Shown here in pieces: positions 1 through 11,004 of a stretch of 64,000 nt of DNA. The stretch is from Anomaloglossus baeobatrachus (taxonomy: Eukaryota; Chordata; Amphibia; Anura; Aromobatidae). A program made the position numbers and the translations under genes. Under the pieces are notes generated by a model, which had not been told where the DNA came from, made no database searches, and was given only the letters and a program-made list of their open reading frames with translations. The stretch's first letter is position 1, and every line of letters begins with the position of its first letter. Location: contig NC_134361.1 in the NCBI RefSeq assembly GCF_048569485.1, forward strand, positions 175,281,958-175,345,957, in the 5' to 3' direction.

Positions 1-480
1 TTAATTCACTCTTATTGTTTCCAATTTTCCATTCATTTATTTATTTATATATTTATTTCATTTTTATTATAAGGATATGAAAGATCCTTGTGAACATTTC
101 AATGCTTTTTTTTTTTTTAAACGATTTCCCCTATAATTGGGGCTGGTATATTACCCCAGTTACAGGGGAAATTCAGCCTCTTGACTTCATAGCAGAACTG
201 ACTGGGTCTCCTAAAACCCAGCAGCTCCTGTTCCTTCCATGTACCTAGCGATCACATGATTCTCTGGCGAAATATATAACTTGATATAACTTGATTATGT
301 TTCAATAATACTTGTTTGGTCTGCAAAAGATTGGCTAGGTCTAAGGTTATATAAAATATGAGTTAAAGCCAAGGCCTGCAATAGATTATGTAGAGTGTAA
401 TTCTGCATCCAAAGAATTCCTCATTGGATCTGGTGTTGGCGTCTACATGGATGAAGAGTAATGGGAGGATTTTAACCCCT
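1..480. other. Intergenic, AT-rich; small hairpin
   Basis: No gene is visible. Positions 125-142 and 154-171 form an inverted repeat (ttcccct...ggggctgg against ccccagttacaggggaa) with two mismatches, inside what looks like a short interspersed repeat. Confidence 0.5.
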
Positions 481-796
481 AATCAGCTGGTACAGAGAGG
501 TCTACAGTCTGGCATGTAAAAATGAAAATGTTCTTTCTGCCATATGTTGCTGATGATTACACTCAACTGATTTCTGTACATATAATGGTGGTCTAAGTGG
601 GAACTTGCAAATAGTGCCAATTCAGCATAAGGAGACTTATTGGCCATGCAATGCTCATCTGTGAATTTATATAGGTAAATAGCCTCTTCAGAAGGAAGAG
701 GTCTTGATCTCTGGAGCCACTTATTGGATGTAGCAATACTTAAAGTCAATAGCAACCCTTTAACAACCCTTGAGAGAAGCTAAACTAGAAACTCCA

Positions 797-840
797 TTTG
801 CAGACAAATGTTTTGAGGTGTTGCCCCTCATCAGTGCAAA
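797..840 (-). ncRNA. Hammerhead ribozyme motif, one core change
   Basis: Read on the minus strand: stem I TTTGCA, core CTGATGA, stem II GGGG-CAACA-CCTC (one G-U pair), then AAAAC where GAAAC is expected, a four-base loop ATTT, cleavage triplet GTC, and TGCAAA, which pairs perfectly (6 bp) with the first strand of stem I. The first G of the GAAA box is A, so activity is probably lost. The two-pair stem III with tetraloop matches the minimal type I hammerheads known from Penelope-like elements and newt satellite 2. Order and pairing are read directly from the sequence; catalysis is inference. Confidence 0.75.
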
Positions 841-874
841 CTTGCCTCTCATCTAGCCAAAACAGATGACCTGC

Positions 875-918
875 TTTGAACTGTGGAGGGGAAACACCTC
901 AAAACACATGTATGTAAA
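875..918 (+). ncRNA. Degenerate hammerhead motif, inverted partner
   Basis: On the plus strand: TTTGAA, CTGTGGA in place of CTGATGA, GGGG-AAACA-CCTC, AAAAC, ACAT, GTA, TGTAAA. It has the same part order and spacing as the minus-strand motif at 797-840 but with core changes and a weaker stem I. It is the mirror copy in the other arm of the fold-back repeat. Confidence 0.5.
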
Positions 919-958
919 ATAAGTTTCTGGTTTGGCTTCTTATCATGTCATGTTGTCA

Positions 959-1479
959 TTAAAGAGGACCAACCACCAGGATTTTCCTATATAAACTAAA
1001 GCCAGGTCTATATTGGCACTATCATGCTGAGTCTATACATACCTTTAGTTGTGAGATTGGATGTATAGTTTCTGAAATACAGGCAAGTAAAGTTTGTGAA
1101 ATGCACTGTTATTTGATTGATAGGTGCTGCAGAATATCTAATAGGTGGGTCGGGTTTTGCTAGTTATTCCTCCCCCCTGTCTGCCTTCCTGTCCTTCCTC
1201 CCCCTGTCCTTCCTCCCACTGTAATAACAGAGACAGGAGGAGGAAGAATAGGCAGCAGAGAGGGGCGGGAATAACTAGCAAAACCCAAGCCACCTATTAG
1301 ATATTCTGTAGCTGCTATCAATCAAATAACAGTGCATTTCACAAACTTTACTTGCCTGTATTTCAGAATGTATACATCCGATCTCACAACTAAAGGTATG
1401 TATAGAATCAGCATGATAGCGCCAGTACAGCACTGGCTTTAATTTATATATGAAAATCCTGGTGGTTGGCCCTCTTTAA
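959..1479. mobile_element. Kolobok-like MITE (TTAA-flanked, long inverted repeats)
   Basis: TTAA occurs at 959-962 and 1476-1479. The ends AGAGGACCAACCACCAGGA and its complement TCCTGGTGGTTGGCCCTCT face each other, and the arms (about 240 bp) pair through most of the element around a pyrimidine- and purine-rich centre near 1175-1250. No coding capacity. TTAA duplications with long inverted repeats fit the Kolobok/T2 MITEs of frogs. Inserted in the right arm of the fold-back repeat, so it is younger. Confidence 0.75.
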
Positions 1480-1585
1480 GGGGTCGATAATGACTTTTAG
1501 GATTGCTACATCCAATAAGTAACGACAGAAATCAAGACGTCTTCCTTCTGAGGAGGCAATTTGCATGGTGTACATTTAATGTCAC

Positions 1586-2615
1586 TCCACCATACCATCA
1601 ACAAGACATTTTTTAAGGCCTGGTCAGCGCCTTTTGTGGTTTACACCCAAGTAATTTCTTTCTCCTTCACATTCTAGAACTTTTCAAGACTTTTATGTAC
1701 CCGAATTACAAGGTGGTTCCTATCTTGGGATACTTATAGGACAATTTTTAACAATTGACTGTGAAAGGGTAATTTTTTCTAAGGAAACATATAATGAAAA
1801 TTACAAAAAGACTAAAATGTTACCTGTCATTAAGGCAATTGTATAACCCAAGAGCTTGTGAAAGGTCAGATTGTGATCAAGCTGTTTCCTCACTGAGCGT
1901 CGACAACACTAGAAGAAAACATATTTATGTATGTGAGAAATATTTTCTATATATACCAATTATGTGTTTAATCAGGACAGAATTGCGGAACTAAAATTAG
2001 ATATTCTTAATCACCGTGTTCTGGCCACTAACCCCGGATTGATTAAATAGAGGCTTTTTGGTAGTGTCTTGGTTTCTTCCATGGACTGATGCACTTACTG
2101 TGATACTATTAGATTGGACTCATCTGTTGCGGTCTATAGGTTTTTTTTTTTGCAAAAATTATTTGGGAATCAATAATTATAGTAATGATTTAATTATATA
2201 AATATTGTAATTGCTCTGCTACATATAAGGTGCAGTAATTGGGCAGATGGGACAGAAACAGAACCGGGAGTGGCAGCAGGATGGGGAGTTTGCGTAGGCT
2301 GGGAATTTGTGGGGAGGGCACTGGAAATGGGGTATAGATTCGGGAGAGAATGCTTTGATCACAGTTGCCTGATATGTACCCAACAGAAAAGGTGGTTGCA
2401 GTATACAAACCCAAGAACATTAGTGAATTTATAGTCACTGTAAATGAGGAATGGGCTTAGAGTCTGCCAGAAGTTGGTGTCTGGCTAGGCATCACTTTCA
2501 GAGCAGATCATATCTGCTAAAGATGCTCTATTAAGTACTAAAGATTCTTGTCATAAAGGGGTTGAATAACTCTGTAGTCAGTAAAATTGACATTTTTAGG
2601 TGGAGTGAAAAACTA
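1586..2615. other. Intergenic, no gene seen
   Basis: Only short chance open frames. The segment around 2200-2340 (gtgcagtaattgggcagatg, gcaggatggggagttt) resembles 8845-8960, suggesting an unnamed dispersed repeat. Confidence 0.4.
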
Positions 2616-2620
2616 CATGT

Positions 2621-3261
2621 TGTCATGATCCAGGACCGGTATTCCCCGCTCCAGAGTTTCCCAGACTCGGCCTGGTCATGTCAGGGGTTAACTCCCATCA
2701 GCCTCGTTCCAGTTTCAGGAGACACTATATCTGGGCGCTGCACCAGCATTCCAGCGCTGGTTATAGTTTTGCTCTGCAGCCTGTGACTGGCTCTGGTGAG
2801 AGTTCCTGTTTTATCTGACTCCTTGTTACCTTGCCCTGACCTGTACCCTCCCCCGTTTGTCCATCTGTCCCAGTCCCTGACTTTCCTCTCCTGTCATTTG
2901 TTTAATCATCCTGGTTCATCCTCCTTCCCATGTTTGTGTCCCCTCCGGTCTTGTCTTCTGTTCCCTGTGCCCTTTGTGTTTCCCTCTGCAAACCTGATCT
3001 CCCGGCATCCGAACTCGGTTCTGTTTTCTGACCTGATCTTGATCCTTCCTCTGCAGTGACTTGACTTCCTGGCTTTACCCTGACTGCTTGACTACTCTAT
3101 TGCCCCCTGGTGGTTCCCCTGCGAACTGCCTGGTAAAGTTACTCTGCTGTACTTCAGCCGCCTTTCTGTTAGTGTTAATTTGACTCTCCTTCACTACTCT
3201 GTAGCCACCTAGTAGGGATTACGCAGTACTACTTCTTACCAGCCCTTTGTACAGCGTGACA
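2621..3261 (+). mobile_element. Solo LTR, TG...CA, 5-bp duplication
   Basis: A 641-bp unit starts TGTCATGATCC and ends GCGTGACA, and is flanked by the identical 5-mer CATGT (2616-2620 and 3262-3266). The body is pyrimidine-rich (cctccccc, ttcctct) without coding potential. No internal region or second LTR is adjacent, so it is a solo LTR left by recombination. The 5-bp duplication fits Ty3/gypsy elements. Confidence 0.85.
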
Positions 3262-3392
3262 CATGTTAGTTTAGTTGCAACACATATTTTATATTGTTAT
3301 TGTTTTATTGGTTTATTGCAAACAGCAGAAAGTTAACACAATTTGCTAATAAATCAAATTTACAATAGCTGATAAAAAAAAAATTAAGATTG

Positions 3393-4060
3393 TGTTACGA
3401 GATGGACAGGGGCCCCTAGGCTGGCCCTTAGACTTGAGACCCTGCACTGTCCCTTATCTTAGAGATAGGCTTGATGGTAACCATGTCTGAGCCCCCAGTA
3501 TGACCCTGACTCCTGTCCGAGCCCTGATCTTACTCCCCCTCTCCCCCACCCTTGGGCAGGCAGGCCGGAAAACACAACAACAAAAACCCACAAAATGACA
3601 CGGACAAGGGAATGGGATCTTGTACACACTGCACTCAAAACACACAGGGGAGACAATATGTGTACCGGGCAACAATGAAAAAGGGAAGAAAGTAACGCAC
3701 AACAGGGGAATGTTCACACCACTCAAAATCGCAACACAGATTATCATAAACAGGATAACCACCAAGACCGAGATTGCTTATGCTGAAGCTATCATCGGTG
3801 CATAATGGCAGAAAGCCGTGCCTTAAATGGGAAGGAGACAGCTGCACGTGACAATTAGCAACCTGAGCTCTTAGTTCCTGCTCACAAGTCTGCAGGAATT
3901 AACTCCTGCAGAGCTGGAGACCAGTGAACCTAAATCAGCCGATGCTCAGCTCTGGCTGAACATTTCAGAAGCCTCAAGTTGCTTGTCAGACTATGTGGTG
4001 TGAACGGAGTCTGACGACGCCATGCCACCAGGTGAGTGCAAAGACGAACATTGCATGACA
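3393..4060 (-). mobile_element. Solo LTR (reverse orientation), 5-bp duplication
   Basis: TGTTACGAGATGG...TTGCATGACA, 668 bp, flanked by GATTG at 3388-3392 and 4061-4065. Read in reverse it parallels the solo LTR at 17486-18160 (for example the 'aattaactcctgcagag' and 'tccctta...agagata' blocks), so the two belong to one family. Confidence 0.8.
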
Positions 4061-4111
4061 GATTGCAACTGTACATCCTACTTGTAATGAATGTGATACC
4101 TATTTATCTGT

Positions 4112-4647
4112 TTAAAGAAGACCTGTCACTCACTCCCAAAAAATTGAATTACATACTTTGTAAAAATCCCCGAGCTTCCCTGATTCTGCTGCTCTTTTCC
4201 GTTTTGTGCTGCGTCGCTCTATTGCAGAAATATTCACATTTGTTGGTTTAGAGAGCAGTATGTGGAATCTCTGTTTGTAGCACAACTGGGTGTGTTCCTC
4301 AGAGTCTATTCTGGAAGAGTGCACTTTCACTCCTCTCTCCCAGGCTCTCCAATCACAGCTCGGCAGCATCTGAGACTGAGGGGCTACTAGAAAACCTGCT
4401 GAGTTGTGATTGATAGCCTGATGGAGGTAGATGTGAAAGCACATGCCCCAGAGAAGACTCAGAAGGAATGCCCAGTGGAGTGCAAGGAGAGATTTCACAT
4501 ACTGCGCTGTAGAAGAAGCAAATATAAATATCTCTGCAATGGAGTGACGCAGAGTAAAACAAAAAAAAGCGCCAGAATCAGGGGAGCACAGGGATTTTTA
4601 CATGTTATTAACATAAACATTTTGAGCTCATGACAGGTCCCATATAA
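4112..4647. mobile_element. Kolobok-like MITE, right TTAA eroded
   Basis: Begins TTAAAGAAGACCTGTCAC (TTAA at 4112) and ends with the inverted GACAGGTCCCATATAAG; the right target site no longer reads TTAA. Internal sequence is partly self-complementary. No coding capacity. Confidence 0.6.
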
Positions 4648-4997
4648 GTAAATTATAAGGTTTACTTCCTACTCTATTCACCCTCTATCTGTTAAAGGAA
4701 ATTCGAAATAAACTTTTTTTCTGTAAACCTCCCATCTACCCAAAATATATTATTATAGACTATTGTTCTAACAAGTTTTCCCTTGAGAATTTTTCCATTC
4801 CCTTTCTTTTTATTTTTTATCCGTTTTGTACTATACAGTAAATGTCAGCCTGGTAAATATGATATCCAATCTTATATGTTATCATGCTATTTGAGATATG
4901 ATCTACTGTTTCTGAGCTTTGTCCCTCTCTGTACTAAGTTGCTTTCTTCTGGTATATAAAATAGGTCACCAACTAATCTTCACCTCACCTATGTTTG

Positions 4998-5034
4998 TGT
5001 ATATATATATGCATATATATATATACATATATGC

Positions 5035-5103
<69 letters not shown>
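4998..5103. repeat. (TA)n microsatellite with TATGCA interruptions
   Basis: About 105 bp of nearly pure AT dinucleotide with a few GCATAT interruptions at the left end. Confidence 0.95.
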
Positions 5104-5109
<6 letters not shown>

Positions 5110-5589
5110 AATAAAAATGGCAGTGGCACTTACTGAACAGGTTCCACGTAAAAAGGACAGAAGGTTTCGACAGACAGGTAACAAAATTAGCAAACAGTTA
5201 AAATTGAGACAAGCAGCAGATCCTCGGGCCCAGGCAAGTGCAGGCTGAAAAGAAACAGAAAAAATTGACGTTCAGTTTAAACAGATACCTTCAGTTTAGG
5301 TGAATACTAAAAAGTGGACATCAAAAAGCCTATGGTCCTAATTCATCATTGGGGGTTTTTTCTGCTAGTTCTCTAGTTATTCACTTTGTATTTGTCCAGT
5401 ATTTTCTATATGTTTTGTGCCACTTTTTTAGTTGTCTTTGTTTAAATCTTTTTTTTCCCATGATAACTTTGCTTATCAATGTTTTAGACATATTACTTGT
5501 TCTTCAAATCCATGTAAGGTTATGTCAAACTTCAAATACACAGAATGCGAAAATTAAAAGCTTGGTCAAAGTGGTGGACCAACCTACTT
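5104..5589. other. Intergenic, no gene seen
   Basis: AT-rich spacer between the (TA)n tract and the 31-bp minisatellite; nothing recognisable. Confidence 0.4.
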
Positions 5590-7600
5590 ACAGTCCCCAC
5601 ATAGTCCTCCATACAGAATCATGGAATAATGGGCCCCACATAGGCCTCCATATAGAATAATGTGCCTCACATAGCCCTCCATACAGAATAATGCACCCCA
5701 TATAGTCCTCCATATAGAATAATGGGGCCCACATAGCCCTCCATATAGAATAAAGCGCCCCACATAGCCCTCCATACCGAATAATGGGCTTCACATAGCC
5801 CTCCATACAGAATAATGCACCCCATATAGTCCTCCATATAGAATAATGGGGCCCACATAGTCCTCCATATAGAATAAAGCGCCCCACATAGCCCTCCATA
5901 CCGAATAATGGGCTTCACATAGTCCTCCATACAGAATAATGTGCCCCATATAGCCCTCCATACAGAATAATTGGTCCCACATGGCCCTTCATATAGAGTT
6001 ATGGGACCCACGTAGCCCTCCATACAGAATAATGGGCCCCACATAGTCCTCCATACAGAATAATAGGCCCCACATAGTCCTCCATACAGAATAATAGGCC
6101 CCACATAGCCCTATATACAGAATAATAGGCCCCCACATAGCCCTACATACAGAATGATAGGCCCCACATAGTCCTCTATAAAGAATTATGGGCCCCACAT
6201 AGCCCTCCATACAGAAAAATGGGTCACACATTGTCCTAAATACAGAATAATGGGCCCTCCAAAGTCCTCCATACAGAATAATGGGCCACACATTGTCCTA
6301 CATACAGAATAATGAGCCCCTATAGTGCTCCATACGGAATAATGGACCCCCATAGTCATCCATGCAGAGTACTGGGCCGCCCATAGTCCTTCATTCAGAA
6401 TAATGGGCCCCACATAGTCTTCCATACAGAATAATGGGCCCCACATAGCCCTCCATATATAATAAGGGGCCCCCCATAGCCCTCCATCCAGAATAATGGG
6501 CCCCACATAGTCCTCCATACAGAATAATGGGCCCCACATAGTCCTCCATACAGAATAATGGGCCTCACATAGCCCTCCATACACAATAATGGGCCCCACA
6601 TAGTCCTCCAAACAGAATAATGAGCCCTACATAGCCCTCCATACAGAATAATGGACCCCACATAGTCCTCCATACAGAATAATGGGCCTCACATAGCCCT
6701 CCATACAGAATAATGGGCCTCACATAGCCCTCCATACAGAATAATGGGCCCCACATAGCCCTCCATACAGAATGATGGACCCCACATAGTCCTCCAGACA
6801 GAATAATGGGCCTCACATAGCCCTCCATACAGAATAATGGACCCCACATAGCCCTCCATACAGAATAATGGGCCTCACATAGCCCTCCATACAGAATAAT
6901 GGGCCCCACATAGCCCTCCATACAGAATAATGGGCCTCACATAGCCCTCCATACAGAATAATGGGCCCCACATAGCCCTCCATACAGAATAATGGGCCCC
7001 ACATAGCCCTCCATACAGAATAATGGGCCTCACATAGTCCTCCATACAGAATAATGGGCCCCACATAGTCCTCCATACAGAATAATGGGCCTCACATAGC
7101 CCTCCATACAGAATAATGGGCTCCACATAGCCCTCCATACAGAATAATGGGCCCCACATAGCCCTCCATACAGAATAATGGGCCTCACATAGCCCTCCAT
7201 ACAGAATAATGGGCTCCACATAGCCCTCCATACAGAATAATGGGCCCCACATAGCCCTCCATACAGAATAATGGGCCTCACATAGCCCTCCATACAGAAT
7301 AATGGGCCTCACATAGCCCTCCATACAGAATAATGGACCCCACATAGCCCTCCATACAGAATAATGGGCCTCCCATAGCCCTCCATACAGAATAATGGGT
7401 CGCACATAGTCCTCCATACAGAATAATGGGTCCCACATAGCCCTCCATACAGAATAATGGGCCCCACATAGTCCTCCATACAGAATAATGGGTCCCACAT
7501 AGTCCTCCATACAGAATAATGGGCCCCACATAGCCCTCCATACAGAATAATGGACCTCACATAGCCCTCCATACAGAATAATGGACCCCATTTATCCCCC
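5590..7600. repeat. 31-bp minisatellite, about 65 copies
   Basis: Unit: cacatagccctccataca followed by gaataatgggcct, 31 bp. Copies are variable at the left and homogeneous from about 6650 to 7560. Variants are arranged in a higher-order pattern: between about 7084 and 7280 the variants cctcac, ctccac, ccccac recur in the same order, a 93-bp super-unit. Because 31 is not a multiple of 3 and the minus strand has few stops, long reading frames (up to 238 codons, a GGLCGAHYSVWRAM-type repeat) open in all three minus frames. These are not regarded as genes. Confidence 0.97.
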
Positions 7601-8169
7601 ATGGAGTCACCAGAGTACAATATATACAGTAGGTTATATACAATATTTCTGTAATACACACAGTATTGGTGAATACTTACTCCCAGTATTTCTCTCGTAT
7701 ATGCATATTGTTTCTGATTTTGAAAAAACATAAAGTAATAAATAAATAGGAAAATGTTTAGTCCAAGCCAGGCAATCTGCAAGAAATCAAAAAAAGTTTT
7801 TAGAGGAAGGTGAAGAGTTAAACTATGGATGAAACAGCATGAAATCCCTAGAGTAAAAAAGAAGCAAAAACAGAACAAAAAAAACAAAAGCCAAAAATAA
7901 AACACACATTTTAATAAAAATAATTAATTGATTATCCAAAAAAAGGTAGAACAGAAATATACTGTACCTGTCATATTCCCAATTACAAATCTATACTGAT
8001 ATTTTTAAACATAAATTGTGTAATTTTAAACCAGCGCTGGAGATAACGGTCAGATAGCTTATGCCCAAAATACTAACTGTGCAAGAAAAACGACAACAGC
8101 AAAACATGAGTGGAATACTTGATAGAAATAATTTCAGTGAGTAACACTAATTATTGTAATGATTACAGG
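7601..8169. other. Intergenic, no gene seen
   Basis: AT-rich with A-runs near 7855-7920; no gene, RNA or element end recognised. Confidence 0.4.
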
Positions 8170-8660
8170 TATATGTTGTAAGGAAGCCAATCACTTCTGC
8201 TCCCCTCATTTTTAGGCTGGAGGAAATCTTCTACCTATGCCAACTATAGTTTATGCTGTGTTGGTCTGGGACTTGTGGTGTCCGAGACTTGCTGTGGAAA
8301 GAGTTACTTTGTTCTTGATGTTGTTGTGGAGTTTTCCCATTGTCTTGTTGTTTCCTTCCTGCTCTTGTTTTCCTCCAAATCTCTTGTTGTTTTATTCCTC
8401 TGTGTGTAAGTGCTGTGTGACAGAGTTTTGGTTTCCCGTTTGTCCATTCCTGTGGCTTAAATCACACTACTATCCAGTTCCTCCCTGTGGGAAGGGGTGG
8501 GTGTATAAGAGTAAGGCTGGTCAGGAGCAGGGCCAGGAAGGAGACTCAGACATCCCCACCACTCAGTGTATCACTGAGTATAGGGATAACACATGGCCTA
8601 CCTAGTCCGATGGTCAGCTTAGGGGACTCGGTTTCTCGCTATCCCCACAGTCACAGGTGA
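8170..8660 (+). mobile_element. LTR fragment, related to 19060-19460 and 45225-45510
   Basis: Shares blocks such as aggagcagggccaggaagga and gactcagacatccccacca with inverted copies at 19090-19145 and 45300-45360. TATA-like 'gtgtataagag' lies near 8510. No internal coding region is attached; ends are not resolved. Treated as a fossil LTR. Confidence 0.6.
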
Positions 8661-9167
8661 CATAACACCTTTCTGACTTTAATATATACCAATACTTCCT
8701 ATATCAGGTCTGCATATATAGAGCAGGCTCAAGAGCTGAGCCCGCACAATATAAGGCAGATGAAGTAATAGCATAGTCATAAAAAATCTGATCTATATAC
8801 ACATAAAATGTCTACTTTTCGATATCCCCAAAATTTTCTGCAACTTCAGAAAGTGCAGTAATAGGGGCAAATAGGGCAGAACATCAACAGTCTCAGAATT
8901 GGGGGTTGCAGCTAGATAGGGAGTTTGACGGTGGTGGAAATGTGAGAAGTCAAATGTTTCTGTGATGTAAACTCTGCAGATGAATCAACTGGAAGAAGTC
9001 ATCATGGAGGTCTTGGAAAGACTGAAAAAGTGAACGTCAATATCTATAAATATACTGTAATCCCATATATATAAAACAATGGCTCAGCTGAGTTCACCAT
9101 CGGAATGGCACCTGGATGGAATCACAGTCCTCGTATGGAGCTGCCATTTTGTGGGACAAGAACCAAT
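8661..9167. other. Intergenic, dispersed-repeat remnant
   Basis: No gene. 8845-8960 resembles 2200-2340 (gtgcagtaataggggcaaat; atagggagtttgac). Confidence 0.4.
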
Positions 9168-9370
9168 GAGAAAGGAGAATCTCCAACGTTGGAAGGACAG
9201 GATGGTTCACCCTTGACTAAGGCTTGTAGCCGAAACGCGTAGGTTTAGCTTCTTTTCCATGCTATGGTATACATTTTGGACTCGTTTTAATATTAATTAA
9301 CAGATGTCAAGTTTTAATTAACCTCTATGTCCAGTCCTTCCATAGCTGGAGATTCTCCTTCCTCATTGTA
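9168..9370 (+). repeat. Imperfect palindrome with hammerhead-like string
   Basis: aaggagaatctccaacgtt (9171-) is inverted at ctggagattctccttcc (about 9350-9367). Inside, at 9208-9240, lies TTGACTA, a GGCT-TGT-AGCC hairpin, then GAAACGCGT: the order of a hammerhead core but with a changed first box and no clear cleavage triplet. Common in frog DNA; ribozyme activity is not claimed. Confidence 0.5.
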
Positions 9371-10190
9371 ATCCCTTATACGGCCTGCAAAACTGGTATC
9401 TACCAGTACTTCCACCATATGCTGGTAATATTAGTCATGGCCATTGTCTTCTGTATATTATTTGGTAACAGCATGTGCCTCTGTCATTGTTCACATGTAT
9501 TGGAGCCCACTCATGTGTTACCCCATAACCTCCTGTCCACTCCACTAGCCATGCAGAACACTTGACGATGTGTATATTCGATATCAATACAACATTTGAA
9601 CTAGAACTTCTTAGTATTTTCTTAGAACCTTACACTTGCAGTTTTGTATACCGAAGGCTTATTCTGCACATTATAGTAAAACTTGTTTGGTAACATATTT
9701 TTTCACCATGGGTCTGTACAAAATAAGAAACAATTTAATTTGTAAGTGATCTTGATGTTAGAATTTAATAAGAAGACAAACCAAAGGTTCCCGTAGCTGT
9801 AGATAGTGGATGTCCGATAGCTATCCGTGTTGACTCTTTTTGGTAAGAGCGTACATGATGACTTGACTGAGTATGCATGGGTTTTAAAGGGAAAAGTGAA
9901 GCAATGGGCATTAAACCTCTATTTATATAGGAGTTTTGTATCTCAATTTTCAAGTTTGGTGAAGATCCGAACTGTCAGAGCCGCAACGTTCATACATTTA
10001 TCACCTATCTTGTGTATTTAGTAGGAAATCCCTTTGTAATGGGAATTGGACCTTAAATGATGAATCCACCAGCTTAACATCAGCGTATGGAGGTCTCCTG
10101 ATTTTCCCCCAATGTCATCAATCATTGAATTACAAAAAAATTAACATTCTGTTCCTCCAGCACCTGCCTGCGTCCATGAGTTTTCAGGAG
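9371..10190. other. Intergenic, no gene seen
   Basis: Short chance open frames only (for example 9827-10021, plus). No recognisable domain or element terminus. Confidence 0.4.
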
Positions 10191-10191
10191 A

Positions 10192-10322
10192 AGTTGGATG
10201 AAGAACCATTTGGCCATTGAGAGTCTGTATTCAAGAGGAGTTGGATGAAGAACCATTTGGCCAACGAGAGTCTGTATTCAAGAGGAGTTGGATGAAGAAC
10301 CATTTGGCCAACGAGACTCTGT
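10192..10322. repeat. 47-bp tandem repeat, about 2.8 copies
   Basis: Units starting agttggatgaagaacc at 10192, 10239 and 10286; spacing is exactly 47 bp and the copies are nearly identical. Confidence 0.9.
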
Positions 10323-10623
10323 TGAGTAGGGCCAGCTCTAATGGTACAGCCAGGTCATGGATAAATTGATGCATAAGCAAGGATGGTTCACCTTAGGGAG
10401 ATCAACATCCAACAACGCGGAGACACCATTACATGTTTCTCAACGCAGTGATTCTAGAGCAATGCCCCCTGGGAAATATTCAAAACAAGAAAGCCTGAGG
10501 AAACACCATCACATGTTTCTCAACGCTGGCAGGAAACTAGCCAGGTCTTTCACCGGAAAGGAACAACCATGGGAAGGGCAGTCTCCAGTCAAGGAGACCA
10601 CCTATGCCAAACATGGTATCCAT

Positions 10624-10666
10624 CCACAGACAGCTGTTTCGGGGTATTTGCCCCTCATCAATGTGG
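10624..10666 (-). ncRNA. Hammerhead ribozyme, unit 1 (one core change)
   Basis: Same layout as the unit 2 ribozyme, with stem I CCACA/TGTGG, stem II GGGG/CCCC, GAAAC, loop AGCT and triplet GTC all intact. The first box reads TTGATGA rather than CTGATGA. That C pairs with the core G in known structures, so this copy should be weak or inactive. Confidence 0.85.
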
Positions 10667-10961
10667 AGTAGGAAACTGGCTAGTGAGAGAAATGCCTAGT
10701 AGAAGACTACATAAGCAAGGATGGTTGACCTTAGGGAGATCAACATCCAACACCATGGAGACACCATCACGTGTTTCTCAACGCAGTGATTCTAGAGCAA
10801 TGCCCCCTGGGAAATATTCAAAACAAGAAAGCCTGCGGAGACACCATCACATGTTTCTCAACGTTGGCAGGAAACTAGCCAGGTCTTTCACCGGGAAGGA
10901 ACAATTACAGGAAGGGCAGTCTCCAGTCAAGGAGACCACCTATGCCAAACATGGTATCCAT

Positions 10962-11004
10962 CCACAGACAGCTGTTTCGGGGTATTTGCCCCTCATCAGT
11001 GTGG
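10962..11004 (-). ncRNA. Hammerhead ribozyme, unit 2 (all conserved parts present)
   Basis: Minus strand, in order: CCACA (stem I), CTGATGA, GGGG-CAAATA-CCCC (stem II), GAAAC, AGCT loop, GTC, TGTGG (stem I, five perfect pairs). Expected cleavage is 3' of the C at 10967. Stem III is only A-U plus C-G closed by a tetraloop, as in Penelope and newt satellite hammerheads, which are usually more active as dimers or with help from proteins. Two successive cleavages in a tandem transcript would release a 338-nt monomer that could be ligated to a circle. Sequence and pairing are direct; self-cleavage is inference. Confidence 0.88.

Larger units (their letters stand above)
655..1585. repeat. Fold-back (palindromic) repeat split by a MITE
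   Basis: The left arm (about 655-850) is the reverse complement of 860-958 joined to 1480-1585: for example ggatgtagcaata near 726 pairs with tattgctacatcc near 1502, and the gaggaagacgt-type segment recurs inverted. A TTAA-flanked MITE (959-1479) is inserted in the right arm. The centre holds two hammerhead-like motifs in opposite orientation. Outer ends and target duplication could not be fixed by eye. Confidence 0.75.

Noticed and set aside
2796-3059. Pro/Ser/Leu-rich plus-strand open frame
   Set aside because: It lies within a solo LTR with pyrimidine-rich sequence.
5590-7600. Regular repeat array resembling a CRISPR
   Set aside because: There are no unique spacers; the whole period is repeated. 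The surroundings are eukaryotic.
5667-7905. Minus-strand open frames of 87-238 codons across the 31-bp array
   Set aside because: They arise from a stop-poor unit whose length is not a multiple of three; all frames stay open and there is no gene context.
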